A DNA stretch of 64,000 bases from Actinoalloteichus fjordicus (GTDB lineage Bacteria; Actinomycetota; Actinomycetes; Mycobacteriales; Pseudonocardiaceae). The notes below the pieces were generated by a model that worked only from the letters and a program-made list of their open reading frames with translations, had not been told where the DNA came from and ran no database searches. The translations under genes and the position numbers were made by a program. The stretch covers positions 5,626,001-5,690,000 of the forward strand of contig NZ_CP016076.1 in the NCBI RefSeq assembly GCF_001941625.1, given 5' to 3'. This document shows, in pieces, positions 34,556 through 42,594 of the stretch (its first letter is position 1; each line of letters begins with the position of its first letter).

Positions 34556-35579
34556 CTGCGTTCCTCACCAGGTCGGCGGCGTCGAAGGTCTCCTCGATCA
34601 GGCCGAACTCCGCCTGGGAGTCGATGGCGGCCTGCCACCGGTCCAGGTCGCCGTGGCCGAGGCCGTGCTCCCTCGTCTGATCGGACTGCCACAACTCGGC
34701 GACGAAGACCTCCCGCACGACGTCGGCGATCTCCGCGTTCTGTCCCTCGAAGGTCGGCGCGTACTTCTCGATCGCCATGTCGACGGTCTCCTCGACGTTG
34801 TCGATCGTGTGCTGGATGCCCGCGTCGAGCGCACGGGCGAAGCCGCCCGCCACCTGCGGCCGCAGCGAGGCCGTCTCCGGCCCGGTGATCAGGACGTTCC
34901 CGAAGGACGGCAGGTACTCGTCGCTGAGGATCTGTCCGACGTCCACTCCCGCCGTCCGCAGCGCGAAGTAGCGGAGTCGCGAGAAGGCGATCGCGTCGAC
35001 CTCGCCGTTCTGCAACGCCTGGACGATCGCGCCGGTCCCGATGGTGCGTAGCTGGACGTCGTCCAGGCTCAGCCCCTCTCGGGCGAGCATGGCCTGCAGC
35101 TGCGCATAGTTCGGGCTGCCCAGGTCCGTGACCGCCACCGAGCGACCCGCCAGGTCGGCGGGCGAGGAGATCCCGGAGGCGTTGTCGAACAGCAGCGCGC
35201 CGATGCCGCGCTGGTAGGTGGTGTGCACGACGGAGGTTCGGACGCCGTTCGCGCGGGCGGTGATCACCGAGTCGGCGTTGGGGAAGCCGAAGTCGACGTT
35301 GCCCGCCGCGACGTTCTGCACGATGTCCGCGCCGTTGGCGTAGCTGAACTCGACGTCCAGCCCCTCGTCGGCGAAGTAGCCCTGCTCGACCGCCGCGTAC
35401 AACGGGGCGTAGTAGGGCACCGCCGAGCCGTCGATCTGAATCGTGACGGCGGTCGTGTCACCCCCGCCCGCCAGCGAGGAGTCCCGCAGCATCGCGGCGG
35501 GACTGCACGCGCCGACCGCCAGCGCGGCGACGACGCCGAGCGCGGCCACGACGCGCGCGCCGAGTCGAGGAAGGTGCAT
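34539..35579 (-). CDS. ABC transporter substrate-binding lipoprotein (NMT1/THI5-like)
   Basis: The 346-residue product has a lipoprotein signal peptide with lipobox AVGAC (Cys25). The mature part is an NMT1/THI5-like or SsuA/TauA-type binding protein: VPYYAPLYAAVEQGYFADEGLDVEF, GNVDFGFPNADSVI and DLAGRSVAVTDLGSPNYA. This family binds pyrimidine-type compounds, sulfonates, nitrate and others. AAAGGA stands eight bases before the ATG at 35579. Because the operon is divergent from dihydroorotate-processing genes, a pyrimidine such as orotate or dihydroorotate is the best guess for its ligand, but this is inference from position. Confidence 0.87.
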   Translation of the reverse strand: MHLPRLGARVVAALGVVAALAVGACSPAAMLRDSSLAGGGDTTAVTIQIDGSAVPYYAPLYAAVEQGYFADEGLDVEFSYANGADIVQNVAAGNVDFGFPNADSVITARANGVRTSVVHTTYQRGIGALLFDNASGISSPADLAGRSVAVTDLGSPNYAQLQAMLAREGLSLDDVQLRTIGTGAIVQALQNGEVDAIAFSRLRYFALRTAGVDVGQILSDEYLPSFGNVLITGPETASLRPQVAGGFARALDAGIQHTIDNVEETVDMAIEKYAPTFEGQNAEIADVVREVFVAELWQSDQTREHGLGHGDLDRWQAAIDSQAEFGLIEETFDAADLVRNADDIDK

Positions 35580-35635
35580 CGGTCGGGTCCTTTCGGCAGG
35601 TCGCGACGGCCCGGCAGGTCGCGACGACGGTGCGG

Positions 35636-36460
35636 TCATCGCCATGGCAGCGCTCGCTTCTCCCACGCCGCAACGAGGGCGAATCCGGTGAGTCCGACGA
35701 TCACGGTGAGGACCACCGCCGCCAGGAGCTGCGGGGTGTCGTAGGTGCTGCGGCCCTGCACCATCAGGAAGCCGAGGCCCTGCTGCGCCGAGATGTACTC
35801 GGCGAGAAAGGCGCCGGTCATGGCGTCGACGACGGCGATCCTGGCCCCGGAGAACAGGGCGGGCAGGGCGGTGGGGAGCTGGATGACGGTGAAGAAGCGC
35901 CCAGGACCGAGATCCAGGACCCGCCCGAGGGCACGCTGCTCGTCGGTGACCTCACCGAGCCCGAGCATCATCGCGATCATCATCGGGAAGAAGGCGAGCA
36001 GCACGATCAGGGTGAGCTGCGAACCGAGACCGAGGCCGAACCACAGCACCAGCAGCGGCGCCAGCGCGATCTTGGGTGCGGCCTGGAGGATCACCACGTA
36101 CGGCGCGAGCACCATCCGCACGGTGCGGAAGGAGCTGAGCAGCCAGCCCAGCAACGAGCCGATGACCACGCCCGCCGCCAGGCCGATGACGATGTTGCGC
36201 AGGGTGTAGAAGAGGTGCGGCCACAGCTCGCCGCTCGTCATCAGGCCGCCGATCGAGGCCAGGACGGCCGTCGGTCCGGGCAGCAGGTAGGCGGGCACGT
36301 CCGCGACGGTGACGTAGAGCTGCCAGAGCAGCAGGACGACCGCGAGATACCCGAGGCCGACGGCGACGCGCCGCGCAGGGGACCGCTTCACCGGGGGGCC
36401 GGGTCGTCGGACTCGTGCCCTGCGCTGCGGGGCCGCGATGCGCTGTCGAACCGCGGTCAT
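35636..36460 (-). CDS. ABC transporter permease 1 (NitT/TauT family)
   Basis: The 274-residue protein has six membrane helices and the inner-membrane-component signature with the EAA-type loop at EQRALGRVLDLGPGRFFTVIQLPTALPALFSGARI. It starts inside the 3' end of the ATPase gene (ATGA overlap) and precedes the binding-protein gene by 56 bp. It is clearly related to permease 2 but not a close duplicate, so the importer probably uses a permease heterodimer. Confidence 0.88.
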   Translation of the reverse strand: MTAVRQRIAAPQRRARVRRPGPPVKRSPARRVAVGLGYLAVVLLLWQLYVTVADVPAYLLPGPTAVLASIGGLMTSGELWPHLFYTLRNIVIGLAAGVVIGSLLGWLLSSFRTVRMVLAPYVVILQAAPKIALAPLLVLWFGLGLGSQLTLIVLLAFFPMMIAMMLGLGEVTDEQRALGRVLDLGPGRFFTVIQLPTALPALFSGARIAVVDAMTGAFLAEYISAQQGLGFLMVQGRSTYDTPQLLAAVVLTVIVGLTGFALVAAWEKRALPWR

Positions 36461-37254
36461 CGCAGCTCACCTCGCAGCATGCCGACGAAGCGGGCGAACT
36501 CGGGAAGCTCACGGGTGGCAGCGGACCGGTTCCGGTCCAGCGGCACGTCGTGCACCGCCTGCAGCCGTCCCGGCCGAGGCGACATCACCACGACGCGGTC
36601 GGCCAGGTAGGCGGCCTCCTCCACGCTGTGCGTGACGAACACGATCGTCTTCCTGGTCTCCTCCCAGATGCGCAGGATGTCGTCGTGCAGGCGGTCCCTG
36701 GTGATGGCGTCGAGCGCGCCGAAGGGCTCGTCCATCAGCAGAATCCTCGGGTCGTAGGCCAGGGCACGCACGATCGCGACCCGTTGCCGCATCCCGCCGG
36801 ACAGCTCCTTGGGGAAGGACTTGGCGAAGCCGCTGAGTCCGACGAGTTCCAGCAGGGTGGCGACCCGCTCGTCGGCCCGGTCGAGCCGTTCCTTCTGCAC
36901 CTCGATGCCCAGGCGCACGTTGCGCTCGACCGTGCGCCAGGGCAGCAGCGCGGGCTCCTGGAACACGAAGCCGATGTCCCGTCCGGGCCGGGGCGGCCGT
37001 TCCCAGACGATCTCGCCGTCGTAGTCGTCGTCGAGTCCGGCGAGCATGCGCAGCAGAGTGGACTTGCCGCAGCCGGACGGGCCGATGATCGCGATGATCT
37101 CGCCCTCGTCGACCGTGAGGTTGACGTCGTCGAGTGCGTGCACGGTCTCGCCGTGCAGGCTCGTGTAGTCCTTGCTGACGCCCCGGACCGCCAGCAGGCC
37201 GCGCCCGGTGTCGGGCGACGAGGGCGGTGGGCTCGCATAGGCGTTGTGCGTCAC
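36457..37254 (-). CDS. ABC transporter ATP-binding protein (NitT/TauT family)
   Basis: This 265-residue cytosolic ATPase has Walker [10 protein letters not shown] (residues 58-66), a Q-loop in [10 protein letters not shown], signature LSGGMRQRV, Walker [13 protein letters not shown] and switch His in VTHSVEEA. The pattern is typical of the SsuB/TauB/ThiZ group. It is the first gene of the importer operon; the GTG start has GGAG seven bases upstream. Its promoter region of 302 bp is shared with the divergent uridine phosphorylase operon, so both units are probably controlled together by the IclR-type regulator. Confidence 0.9.
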   Translation of the reverse strand: MTHNAYASPPPSSPDTGRGLLAVRGVSKDYTSLHGETVHALDDVNLTVDEGEIIAIIGPSGCGKSTLLRMLAGLDDDYDGEIVWERPPRPGRDIGFVFQEPALLPWRTVERNVRLGIEVQKERLDRADERVATLLELVGLSGFAKSFPKELSGGMRQRVAIVRALAYDPRILLMDEPFGALDAITRDRLHDDILRIWEETRKTIVFVTHSVEEAAYLADRVVVMSPRPGRLQAVHDVPLDRNRSAATRELPEFARFVGMLRGELR

Positions 37255-37333
37255 GGTGCAGCTCCAGGGGATCGTCGCAAAACCTGGTCACAAATCGCGT
37301 TCGGTGCTGATTGAGCGTCGACGATAGGCATTG

Positions 37334-37350
37334 CTTCCGCGTTACGGAAG
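37334..37350. promoter_or_regulatory. IclR-type operator candidate, site 1
   Basis: CTTCCGCGTTACGGAAG has perfect 6-bp arms (CTTCCG/CGGAAG) around five bases. It lies 80 bp upstream of the importer ATPase gene. Site 2 repeats the same pattern in front of the other operon. Confidence 0.6.
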
Positions 37351-37531
37351 TGTTTGCCCGAAATTAGATCCGGCGAGATGCCCGCAGCCACGTGAGGTGG
37401 ATCTCCGACATACTCGCGACGTCTTGGCTGATCAGAGCGGAATGTATGCGATCCGTCACGGAGAAGAACGAGTCGGGAGCGGTTGACTCCAGACCTCGAC
37501 CACCCGCAGACTGTGCGATCTGAACAATGCT

Positions 37532-37548
37532 CTTCCATCTGACGGAAG
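37532..37548. promoter_or_regulatory. IclR-type operator candidate, site 2
   Basis: CTTCCATCTGACGGAAG repeats the CTTCC-N7-GGAAG layout of site 1, with 11 of 12 arm bases identical. It ends eight bases before the GTG of the uridine phosphorylase gene and overlaps its AAGGA ribosome site, so binding would block this operon directly. Confidence 0.6.
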
Positions 37549-37556
37549 GATGACCG

Positions 37557-38345
37557 GTGACTCGGAGTGCCGCTGATCCCTGGCTGAACGGCAGGCCCCC
37601 GCACCTCCCGATCTCCTCGGAGGAGGGCCTGCCCGCGATCTGTCTGCTTCCGGGCGACCCGGCTCGAGTGGACCGCGCCGGTCAGGTGCTCGACGACTTC
37701 CGGCTGCTCGGCCAGAACCGGGAGTTCCGCCTCGGTGTCGGCCGCGTCGGCGCCGTCGAGGTCGCGGTGTGCTCGACCGGCATCGGCGGACCGTCGACCG
37801 AGATCGCGCTCGTCGAGCTGGCCAGGCTGGGCGTCCACACCGTCATCCGGACCGGCGGCATGGGCGCGCTCGCCGCGCACATCGCCCCCGGCGACCTGTG
37901 CGTGGTGACCACGGCGGTACGGGACGGCGGCGCCGCCGCGTGCTACGCCGATCCGGCCACGCCCGCACAGTCCTCGCCCGAGGTGAGCGCGGCGCTGCGC
38001 GCCGCCGCGGCCTCCGCAGGGGAGACCCCGCACGACATCGGCGTGATCTCCTGCGACTCCTACTACGTCGGCGAGGGCAGGCCCGTCCCCGGCCTGGAAG
38101 GTCGAGCCGCCGCCCGGCTGGCCGAGATCGAGTCCCGGTCGGTGGACGGCATGGACATGGAGTGCGAGACGGTGCTCGTCGTCGGCGCCGCACTCGGACT
38201 CCGGGTCGGCGGCATCCTCGTCGCCCATGCCTCCCGAGCCACCGACCAGTGGCTGGAGGACTACGAGCCCGCGCAGCTCCGGATGCTGCGCGTCGCCGTG
38301 ACCGCAGCAGGCGAGCTGGGCCGGGCTCCGACGGAGGCCCGATGA
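37557..38345 (+). CDS. Uridine phosphorylase-type nucleoside phosphorylase
   Basis: The 262-residue product belongs to the PNP/UDP superfamily: ICLLPGDPARVDRA at the phosphate-binding N terminus, CSTGIGGPSTEIALVEL, RTGGMGAL, and the catalytic-site GMDMECETVLVVGAALGLRVGG. It would split a pyrimidine nucleoside into base and ribose 1-phosphate in the cytosol. The GTG start has AAGGA six bases upstream and overlaps the proposed operator. It is the first gene of the pyrimidine operon and overlaps the dihydroorotate dehydrogenase gene by ATGA. Uridine is the family substrate; here an orotate nucleoside is conceivable from context. Confidence 0.85.
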   Translation: MTRSAADPWLNGRPPHLPISSEEGLPAICLLPGDPARVDRAGQVLDDFRLLGQNREFRLGVGRVGAVEVAVCSTGIGGPSTEIALVELARLGVHTVIRTGGMGALAAHIAPGDLCVVTTAVRDGGAAACYADPATPAQSSPEVSAALRAAAASAGETPHDIGVISCDSYYVGEGRPVPGLEGRAAARLAEIESRSVDGMDMECETVLVVGAALGLRVGGILVAHASRATDQWLEDYEPAQLRMLRVAVTAAGELGRAPTEAR

Positions 38346-39379
38346 GTGCTTCCCCCGCACACGTCCTGCCCGATGAGGACGGCGTCGCCGGGCACCACGG
38401 CGACGCGCGCGACCGGTTCTTCGCCGATGCCGCTGCGCTCGACGTCGACATGTCGGTGGACCTCGGGCCGCTGCGGCTGCGCAATCCGGTCATGCCCGCC
38501 TCCGGCTGCTTCGGCCCCGAACTCGCGCCGCTGGTCCCGATGCACGAGGTCGGCGCAAGCGTCACCAAGACGGTCTTCTCCGGGCGGCGTGGCGGGAACC
38601 CGGCCCACCGACTCACCGAGACCAGCACGGGGATGATCAACAGCGTCGGCATCCCCAGCCTGGGCACCCCGACGTTCCTCCGCGACGTGCTGCCCCGGTA
38701 CCGGGCGCTCGGCGTGCCCGTCGTGGTCAGTCTCGGCGGCCTGACGGTCGCGGAGTACCTGACCGTGGCGGAGGAGCTGACCGACGCGGAGGGCGACACG
38801 GGAACGGCGGAGCCGCCCGGCCGGTTCGAGGCCGTCGAGGTGAACGTCTCCTGCCCGAACCTGGAGGGCGGCGGCCTGGAGATCGGGACCGATCCGGCGA
38901 CGGTCGCCGCGGTGGTCGCCGGAGTCGTGGCCCGCGTCGACGTGCCCGTGCTGGTCAAGCTGACCCCGATGGTGTCCTCCATCGAGGAGGTGGCCCGCGC
39001 CGCCGAGGAGGCAGGCGCGGCCGGGCTGACCGTCGCCAACTCCTTTCCCGGCATGGTCCTCGACCGACACACCCGACGTCCCGTGCTCGGCAACCGGGTC
39101 GGCGGCGTGTCCGGACCGGCCGTGAAGCCCCTCGCACTCCGGCTCGCCTGGACCGCGGCACAGGCCGTCGACATCCCCGTCATCGGCTGCGGCGGCATCG
39201 AGACGGCCCACGACGCCCTCGACTTCCTCGAAGTGGGCGCCGCAGCCGTCCAGATCGGCACCGCTCACTTCACGAAGCCCTACATCATGGTGGAGATCAT
39301 CCGTGAGCTCGCCGCCATGACCAGGGCGGCGGGCGCGACACGGCTCACCGACTACGTCCAAGGACTGGGGCGCAGATGA
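38342..39379 (+). CDS. pyrD: Dihydroorotate dehydrogenase, class 1B catalytic subunit
   Basis: The 345-residue FMN TIM-barrel protein has the class 1 hallmarks: LRNPVMPASGCFG at the N terminus, the catalytic Cys171 in VEVNVSCPNLEGGG, LVKLTP, and the phosphate-binding GCGGIETAHDALDFLEVGAAAVQIGT split over two loops. A cysteine base and the presence of a PyrK-type gene four genes downstream place it in class 1B, which exchanges electrons with NAD. Class 1B enzymes can run in either direction; the catabolic neighbours suggest reduction of orotate to dihydroorotate. The ATG overlaps the upstream stop (ATGA), and its own stop overlaps the IclR start. It is unlikely to be the only biosynthetic PyrD of the genome. 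Confidence 0.9.
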   Translation: MSASPAHVLPDEDGVAGHHGDARDRFFADAAALDVDMSVDLGPLRLRNPVMPASGCFGPELAPLVPMHEVGASVTKTVFSGRRGGNPAHRLTETSTGMINSVGIPSLGTPTFLRDVLPRYRALGVPVVVSLGGLTVAEYLTVAEELTDAEGDTGTAEPPGRFEAVEVNVSCPNLEGGGLEIGTDPATVAAVVAGVVARVDVPVLVKLTPMVSSIEEVARAAEEAGAAGLTVANSFPGMVLDRHTRRPVLGNRVGGVSGPAVKPLALRLAWTAAQAVDIPVIGCGGIETAHDALDFLEVGAAAVQIGTAHFTKPYIMVEIIRELAAMTRAAGATRLTDYVQGLGRR

Positions 39380-40179
39380 CCGCCGACAAGCCCATGCAGG
39401 TCGTCGTGAGAGCACTCGACGTACTCACGTCGCTCACCGAATCGGACCGAGGGAAGACCCTCCAAGACCTGCACGAGGAGCTGGGCATCCCGCTGGGCAG
39501 CCTGCACCGGCTGCTCGCGACGCTGGTGGATCGGTACTTCGTCAGCCGATCGCCCGTGAACAAGCGGTACTTCCTCGGCCCGGCCGCACGGAAGCTGGGC
39601 GGCTTCGCCGCAGGCGGCGGAAGCAGCCTGGTCGCGCCGCCGCCCGCACTGGCCTCGGCGGCGGCCGAGAGCGGCGAGACCGTCTTCGCCACCGAGATGA
39701 TCGGACGGGAACCGGTGTGCGTCGCGCTGGTGGAGGCCCGCCACCCGCTCCGGCTGTTCGTCCGCATCGGCCAGGAGATGCCACTGCACGCGGCGGCGGC
39801 GAGCCGATCGATCCTCGCCTTCCTGCCGGAGGACCTCGTTCGATCCTTACTGGAGTCGACCACCCTGACCGGCTTCACCACCGACACCCCGCGCACCGTC
39901 GACGAGGTGATGGCCCACCTGAAGACGGTGCGGGCACAGGGGTACGACGTCTGCTCCGACGAACTCGATCGGAACGTGTGGGCGGTGGCCGCTCCGGTGA
40001 TCGCCGCCGACCAGACGGTCACATCCAGCGTCACCCTGGCGGCGGCGTCCTCCCGGATGACCAGTCCGTTGGCCAGGACCCGCGCCATCGAGATCACCCT
40101 GCGCACGGCCAGGGAGCTGTCGCTCGGCCTCGGCTGGTCGGACGAGGAGGCACTGGCTATGGAGAGAGGACGGCAATGA
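39376..40179 (+). CDS. IclR-family regulator of the pyrimidine operon
   Basis: The 267-residue protein has an IclR winged helix at residues 8-70 (VVRALDVLTSLTESDRGKTL, LGIPLGSLHRLLATLVDR) and an IclR effector domain with the usual GQEMPLHAAAASRSILAFL segment and a C-terminal AAPVIAADQTVTSSVTLA strand. It binds a small effector and DNA in the cytosol. It is embedded in the operon, with ATGA overlaps on both sides, so its level follows operon expression. The two CTTCC-N7-GGAAG palindromes in the divergent promoter are natural targets. Effector candidates are orotate, dihydroorotate or carbamoyl-aspartate; this is inference. Confidence 0.9.
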   Translation: MTADKPMQVVVRALDVLTSLTESDRGKTLQDLHEELGIPLGSLHRLLATLVDRYFVSRSPVNKRYFLGPAARKLGGFAAGGGSSLVAPPPALASAAAESGETVFATEMIGREPVCVALVEARHPLRLFVRIGQEMPLHAAAASRSILAFLPEDLVRSLLESTTLTGFTTDTPRTVDEVMAHLKTVRAQGYDVCSDELDRNVWAVAAPVIAADQTVTSSVTLAAASSRMTSPLARTRAIEITLRTARELSLGLGWSDEEALAMERGRQ

Positions 40180-40739
40180 GCACCCGAACGGCACCGGACG
40201 CCCCGACCCGCGTCGCCATCGGACCTGCCGGGTCCGGCGCAGGCGCGCACGGCGGATCAGACGGGCTCGACCTGACCGAACTCCGGGCAGACCTGCTCGC
40301 CACGGCCGTCGTCCCGGGCCCCACCCCGGAGCAGACCCTGGCCCGCACCCTCGACGACCCCGGCTGGGTGGTCCGGCCCTCGCTGCTGCGCCGCGCCGCC
40401 GAGGTGCTGGCGCGCGAGCTGCCCCGATCCGTCGATCGCGTCATCGCCCCGCGACCGGCGGACGCCGCACTGGCCACGGCCGTCTCGCTGCACACCGGTC
40501 TCCCCTTCGCGGTGCTGGGCACGGGGGCGGCGATCGGTTCGCCGACGTCGACCGGCACCGAGCAGGCGCCATCGGCCGCCGACGCGCCTGTCGTGATCCT
40601 CGGCGAGGTGCACGGGCTCGAGACCGTCGCGCTGATCGGAGCGGTCCCCGCCCCCGCGAGGTTCGAACTGGAGAGCTGGGTCGCCCGGCAGCGCCTCACC
40701 GTCGCGCGCTGGTCGACCCTCCTCCACGCGCTGAGCTGA
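40176..40739 (+). CDS. Phosphoribosyltransferase-like protein A, no PRPP loop
   Basis: The 187-residue product looks like the orotate phosphoribosyltransferase fold: VRPSLLRRAAEVLARELP helix, RVIAPRPADAALATAVSLHTGLPFAVL in the place where OPRT has its FGPAYKGI region, and a later strand APVVILGEVHGLETVALIGA. In active enzymes that last strand carries the acidic PRPP motif (VDDVITTG-type); here the two adjacent acids and the TG are missing. The protein may therefore bind a pyrimidine without PRPP chemistry, or be a partner of protein B. The first 30 residues are Ala/Gly-rich and probably disordered. ATG overlaps the IclR stop. Fold assignment is by pattern only. Confidence 0.6.
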   Translation: MSTRTAPDAPTRVAIGPAGSGAGAHGGSDGLDLTELRADLLATAVVPGPTPEQTLARTLDDPGWVVRPSLLRRAAEVLARELPRSVDRVIAPRPADAALATAVSLHTGLPFAVLGTGAAIGSPTSTGTEQAPSAADAPVVILGEVHGLETVALIGAVPAPARFELESWVARQRLTVARWSTLLHALS

Positions 40740-40804
40740 CCGCGAGAACCGCCCGTATCGCGATCCCCACCACAGATCGCGCCGCCGTACGAGGGAGAGA
40801 ACCG

Positions 40805-41251
40805 ATGAACAGTCCCATCCCACGCGCCGACGTCGTGGCCGCGGCGCGCGAGCTGATCGACACCGCCGAGGATCAGACCGGCGCCACGCTGGACCTCTCG
40901 CGCTCGCCCGCCGCAGCCGAGCGGCTCGGCCGGATCGCGGCCGCCGAACTGCGCAGCCACGCGGTGGACCTCGTCGTCGCCTGGGACGACGCCCGCGACG
41001 CCGTGCTGAGCCACATCGCGGCGCGGGAACTCGGCGTGGCGCGGGTGACGGTGTACGAGGATCTCGGCCAGGTGATCGTCGCGGCGCACCGTCTGCACGG
41101 GGCACGACTCGGCGTGGTGTTCGCGACCGAGGACGATCGACACGATCTGGGACCGCTCACCGCGATCACGACCCGCGGCGGCGGCGAGGTCGTCGCGACC
41201 GTGGTCGCCGTCCGGTCCGACGAGCTGGCCGCAGCATCGGAGCGGTCGTGA
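40805..41251 (+). CDS. Phosphoribosyltransferase-like protein B, no PRPP loop
   Basis: This 148-residue protein also follows the OPRT-like layout: LGRIAAAELRSHAVDLVVAW, an acidic turn, then AVLSHIAARELGVARVTVYE and a final ARLGVVFATEDDRHDLGPL where the PRPP loop would be. The TEDD sequence keeps acids but not the T-x-x-T-G pattern. It follows protein A after 65 bp with its own GAGGGAGAG ribosome site. Its stop overlaps the GTG of the M20 hydrolase gene. A pair of half-degenerate PRTase-like proteins suggests a heteromer or ligand sensors. Function unknown. Confidence 0.6.
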   Translation: MNSPIPRADVVAAARELIDTAEDQTGATLDLSRSPAAAERLGRIAAAELRSHAVDLVVAWDDARDAVLSHIAARELGVARVTVYEDLGQVIVAAHRLHGARLGVVFATEDDRHDLGPLTAITTRGGGEVVATVVAVRSDELAAASERS

Positions 41252-42594
41252 CCCCCGTCGGGCCGCCTGCCACGGCGGCCGTCGAAGCAGTGAGCGAGCC
41301 GACCGGCACGCCTCGTCGCCTGGCCCCCCGAGCCGATCGTATTCGCGCCGACCTCGAGCATTTCGCGACGCTGAGCGAGCCGGGACCTGGCGTGACCAGG
41401 CTGGCCTTCACGGAGCTGGAACGGGCGGCGCACCGGTACGCCGCCGAGGAACTGGCGGCGCTGGGCTGCCGGGTGCACACCGACGTCGCAGGCAACACGA
41501 TCGCCGAGCTGCCGGGCTCCGTGGCCGGGGCGCCTGCGATCGGCAGCGGGTCCCACCTGGACAGCGTCCCGTCGGGCGGGCGCTTCGACGGCATCGCGGG
41601 CGTGGTCGCCGCCGTGGAGGTGGCCCGGCTGCTGGCCGAATCCGACATCCGACTCCGTCACCCCTATCGCGTGGTCGTCTTCGCCGCCGAGGAGGGCGCC
41701 CGCTTCGGCCAGGCCTGCACCGGCAGCCGCATCGTCGCCGGGCTGACCGACTCGGCCGACCTCGATCGGCTCACCGATCACGAGGGGACCACGATGGCCG
41801 AGGCGATGCGCTCGGTCGGGCTGGCCCCGGACCGCGCCGGCGAGGCCCGGTGGGACGCCGCCGACTGGCTGGCCTTCCTCGAACTGCACATCGAGCAGGG
41901 CAGCGTGCTGGAGTCCTCGGACCTGCCGTTGGGGATCGTCGACGTGATCTCCGGCAGCACCCGGCTGGAGATCACGCTGAGCGGGGTGGCCTCGCACACC
42001 GGCGGAACGCCGATGCACCTGCGGTCGGACGCCCTCGCGGCGGCCGCCGAACTGGTGCTGGCGGCGGAGTCGTTGGCCTGGGACTCCCGGCATCACGGCA
42101 CCAGGGCCACGGTCGGACGGCTGACGGTGCTGCCGGGCGCGCTGACGACCATCCCCGGCTCGGTCGTCCTCGGCGTGGACGTCCGCGACGTCGACAGCGT
42201 CCGGCAACGGGCCACCGTCCGCGAGTTCCTCGACCATGCGGCGGGTGTGGCCGTCCGGCGCGGCGTCGGCTTCTCGCATCGTCTGCTGGCCGACACCTCC
42301 CCCGTCGTCCTGCCCGCCGGGCTGCGGGCGCAGCTCATCGGCGCGGCGGAGCGCACCGGGACGGCGTATCGCGTCATGCCCAGCGGGGCCAGCCACGACA
42401 GCCAGATGGTCAACCGCGTCGTGCCTGCCGGGATGCTCTTCGTGCCGAGCCGCGACGGTCTCAGTCACACCCCCGCCGAGTGGACGTCGGTGGAGCAGAT
42501 CGTCGAGGGCACCGCCGTACTCGCCGAGGCGGTCCTCGGCATGGACTCGGCAGACGGCCTCGAACCAGGACCCGCCCAGGACGGCGGATCATGA
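41248..42594 (+). CDS. M20-family N-carbamoyl amino acid hydrolase
   Basis: The 448-residue protein is in the M20 subgroup of allantoate amidohydrolases, beta-ureidopropionases and N-carbamoyl-L-amino acid hydrolases. Metal ligands are visible: His103 in SGSHLDSVPSGG, bridging Asp114 in RFDG, the Glu pair in FAAEEGARFG, His in LELHIEQGSVLE, and a late His in LSHTPAEW. The SGASHDSQMVNRV segment is typical of the subgroup. In this operon its logical substrate is N-carbamoyl-L-aspartate made by dihydroorotase, releasing aspartate, ammonia and CO2 (ureidosuccinase activity). The GTG overlaps the upstream stop and the end overlaps the PyrK-like ATG. Family call is firm; substrate is inferred. Confidence 0.85.
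   Translation: MTPVGPPATAAVEAVSEPTGTPRRLAPRADRIRADLEHFATLSEPGPGVTRLAFTELERAAHRYAAEELAALGCRVHTDVAGNTIAELPGSVAGAPAIGSGSHLDSVPSGGRFDGIAGVVAAVEVARLLAESDIRLRHPYRVVVFAAEEGARFGQACTGSRIVAGLTDSADLDRLTDHEGTTMAEAMRSVGLAPDRAGEARWDAADWLAFLELHIEQGSVLESSDLPLGIVDVISGSTRLEITLSGVASHTGGTPMHLRSDALAAAAELVLAAESLAWDSRHHGTRATVGRLTVLPGALTTIPGSVVLGVDVRDVDSVRQRATVREFLDHAAGVAVRRGVGFSHRLLADTSPVVLPAGLRAQLIGAAERTGTAYRVMPSGASHDSQMVNRVVPAGMLFVPSRDGLSHTPAEWTSVEQIVEGTAVLAEAVLGMDSADGLEPGPAQDGGS

Larger units (their letters stand above)
37255..37556. promoter_or_regulatory. Divergent promoter region of importer and pyrimidine operons
   Basis: This 302-bp region separates the two divergent operons. It contains two 17-bp palindromes listed separately (37334-37350 and 37532-37548) and a shorter related TCCGTCACGGA palindrome near 37451. 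It is AT-richer than flanking coding DNA, as expected for promoters. Confidence 0.65.
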
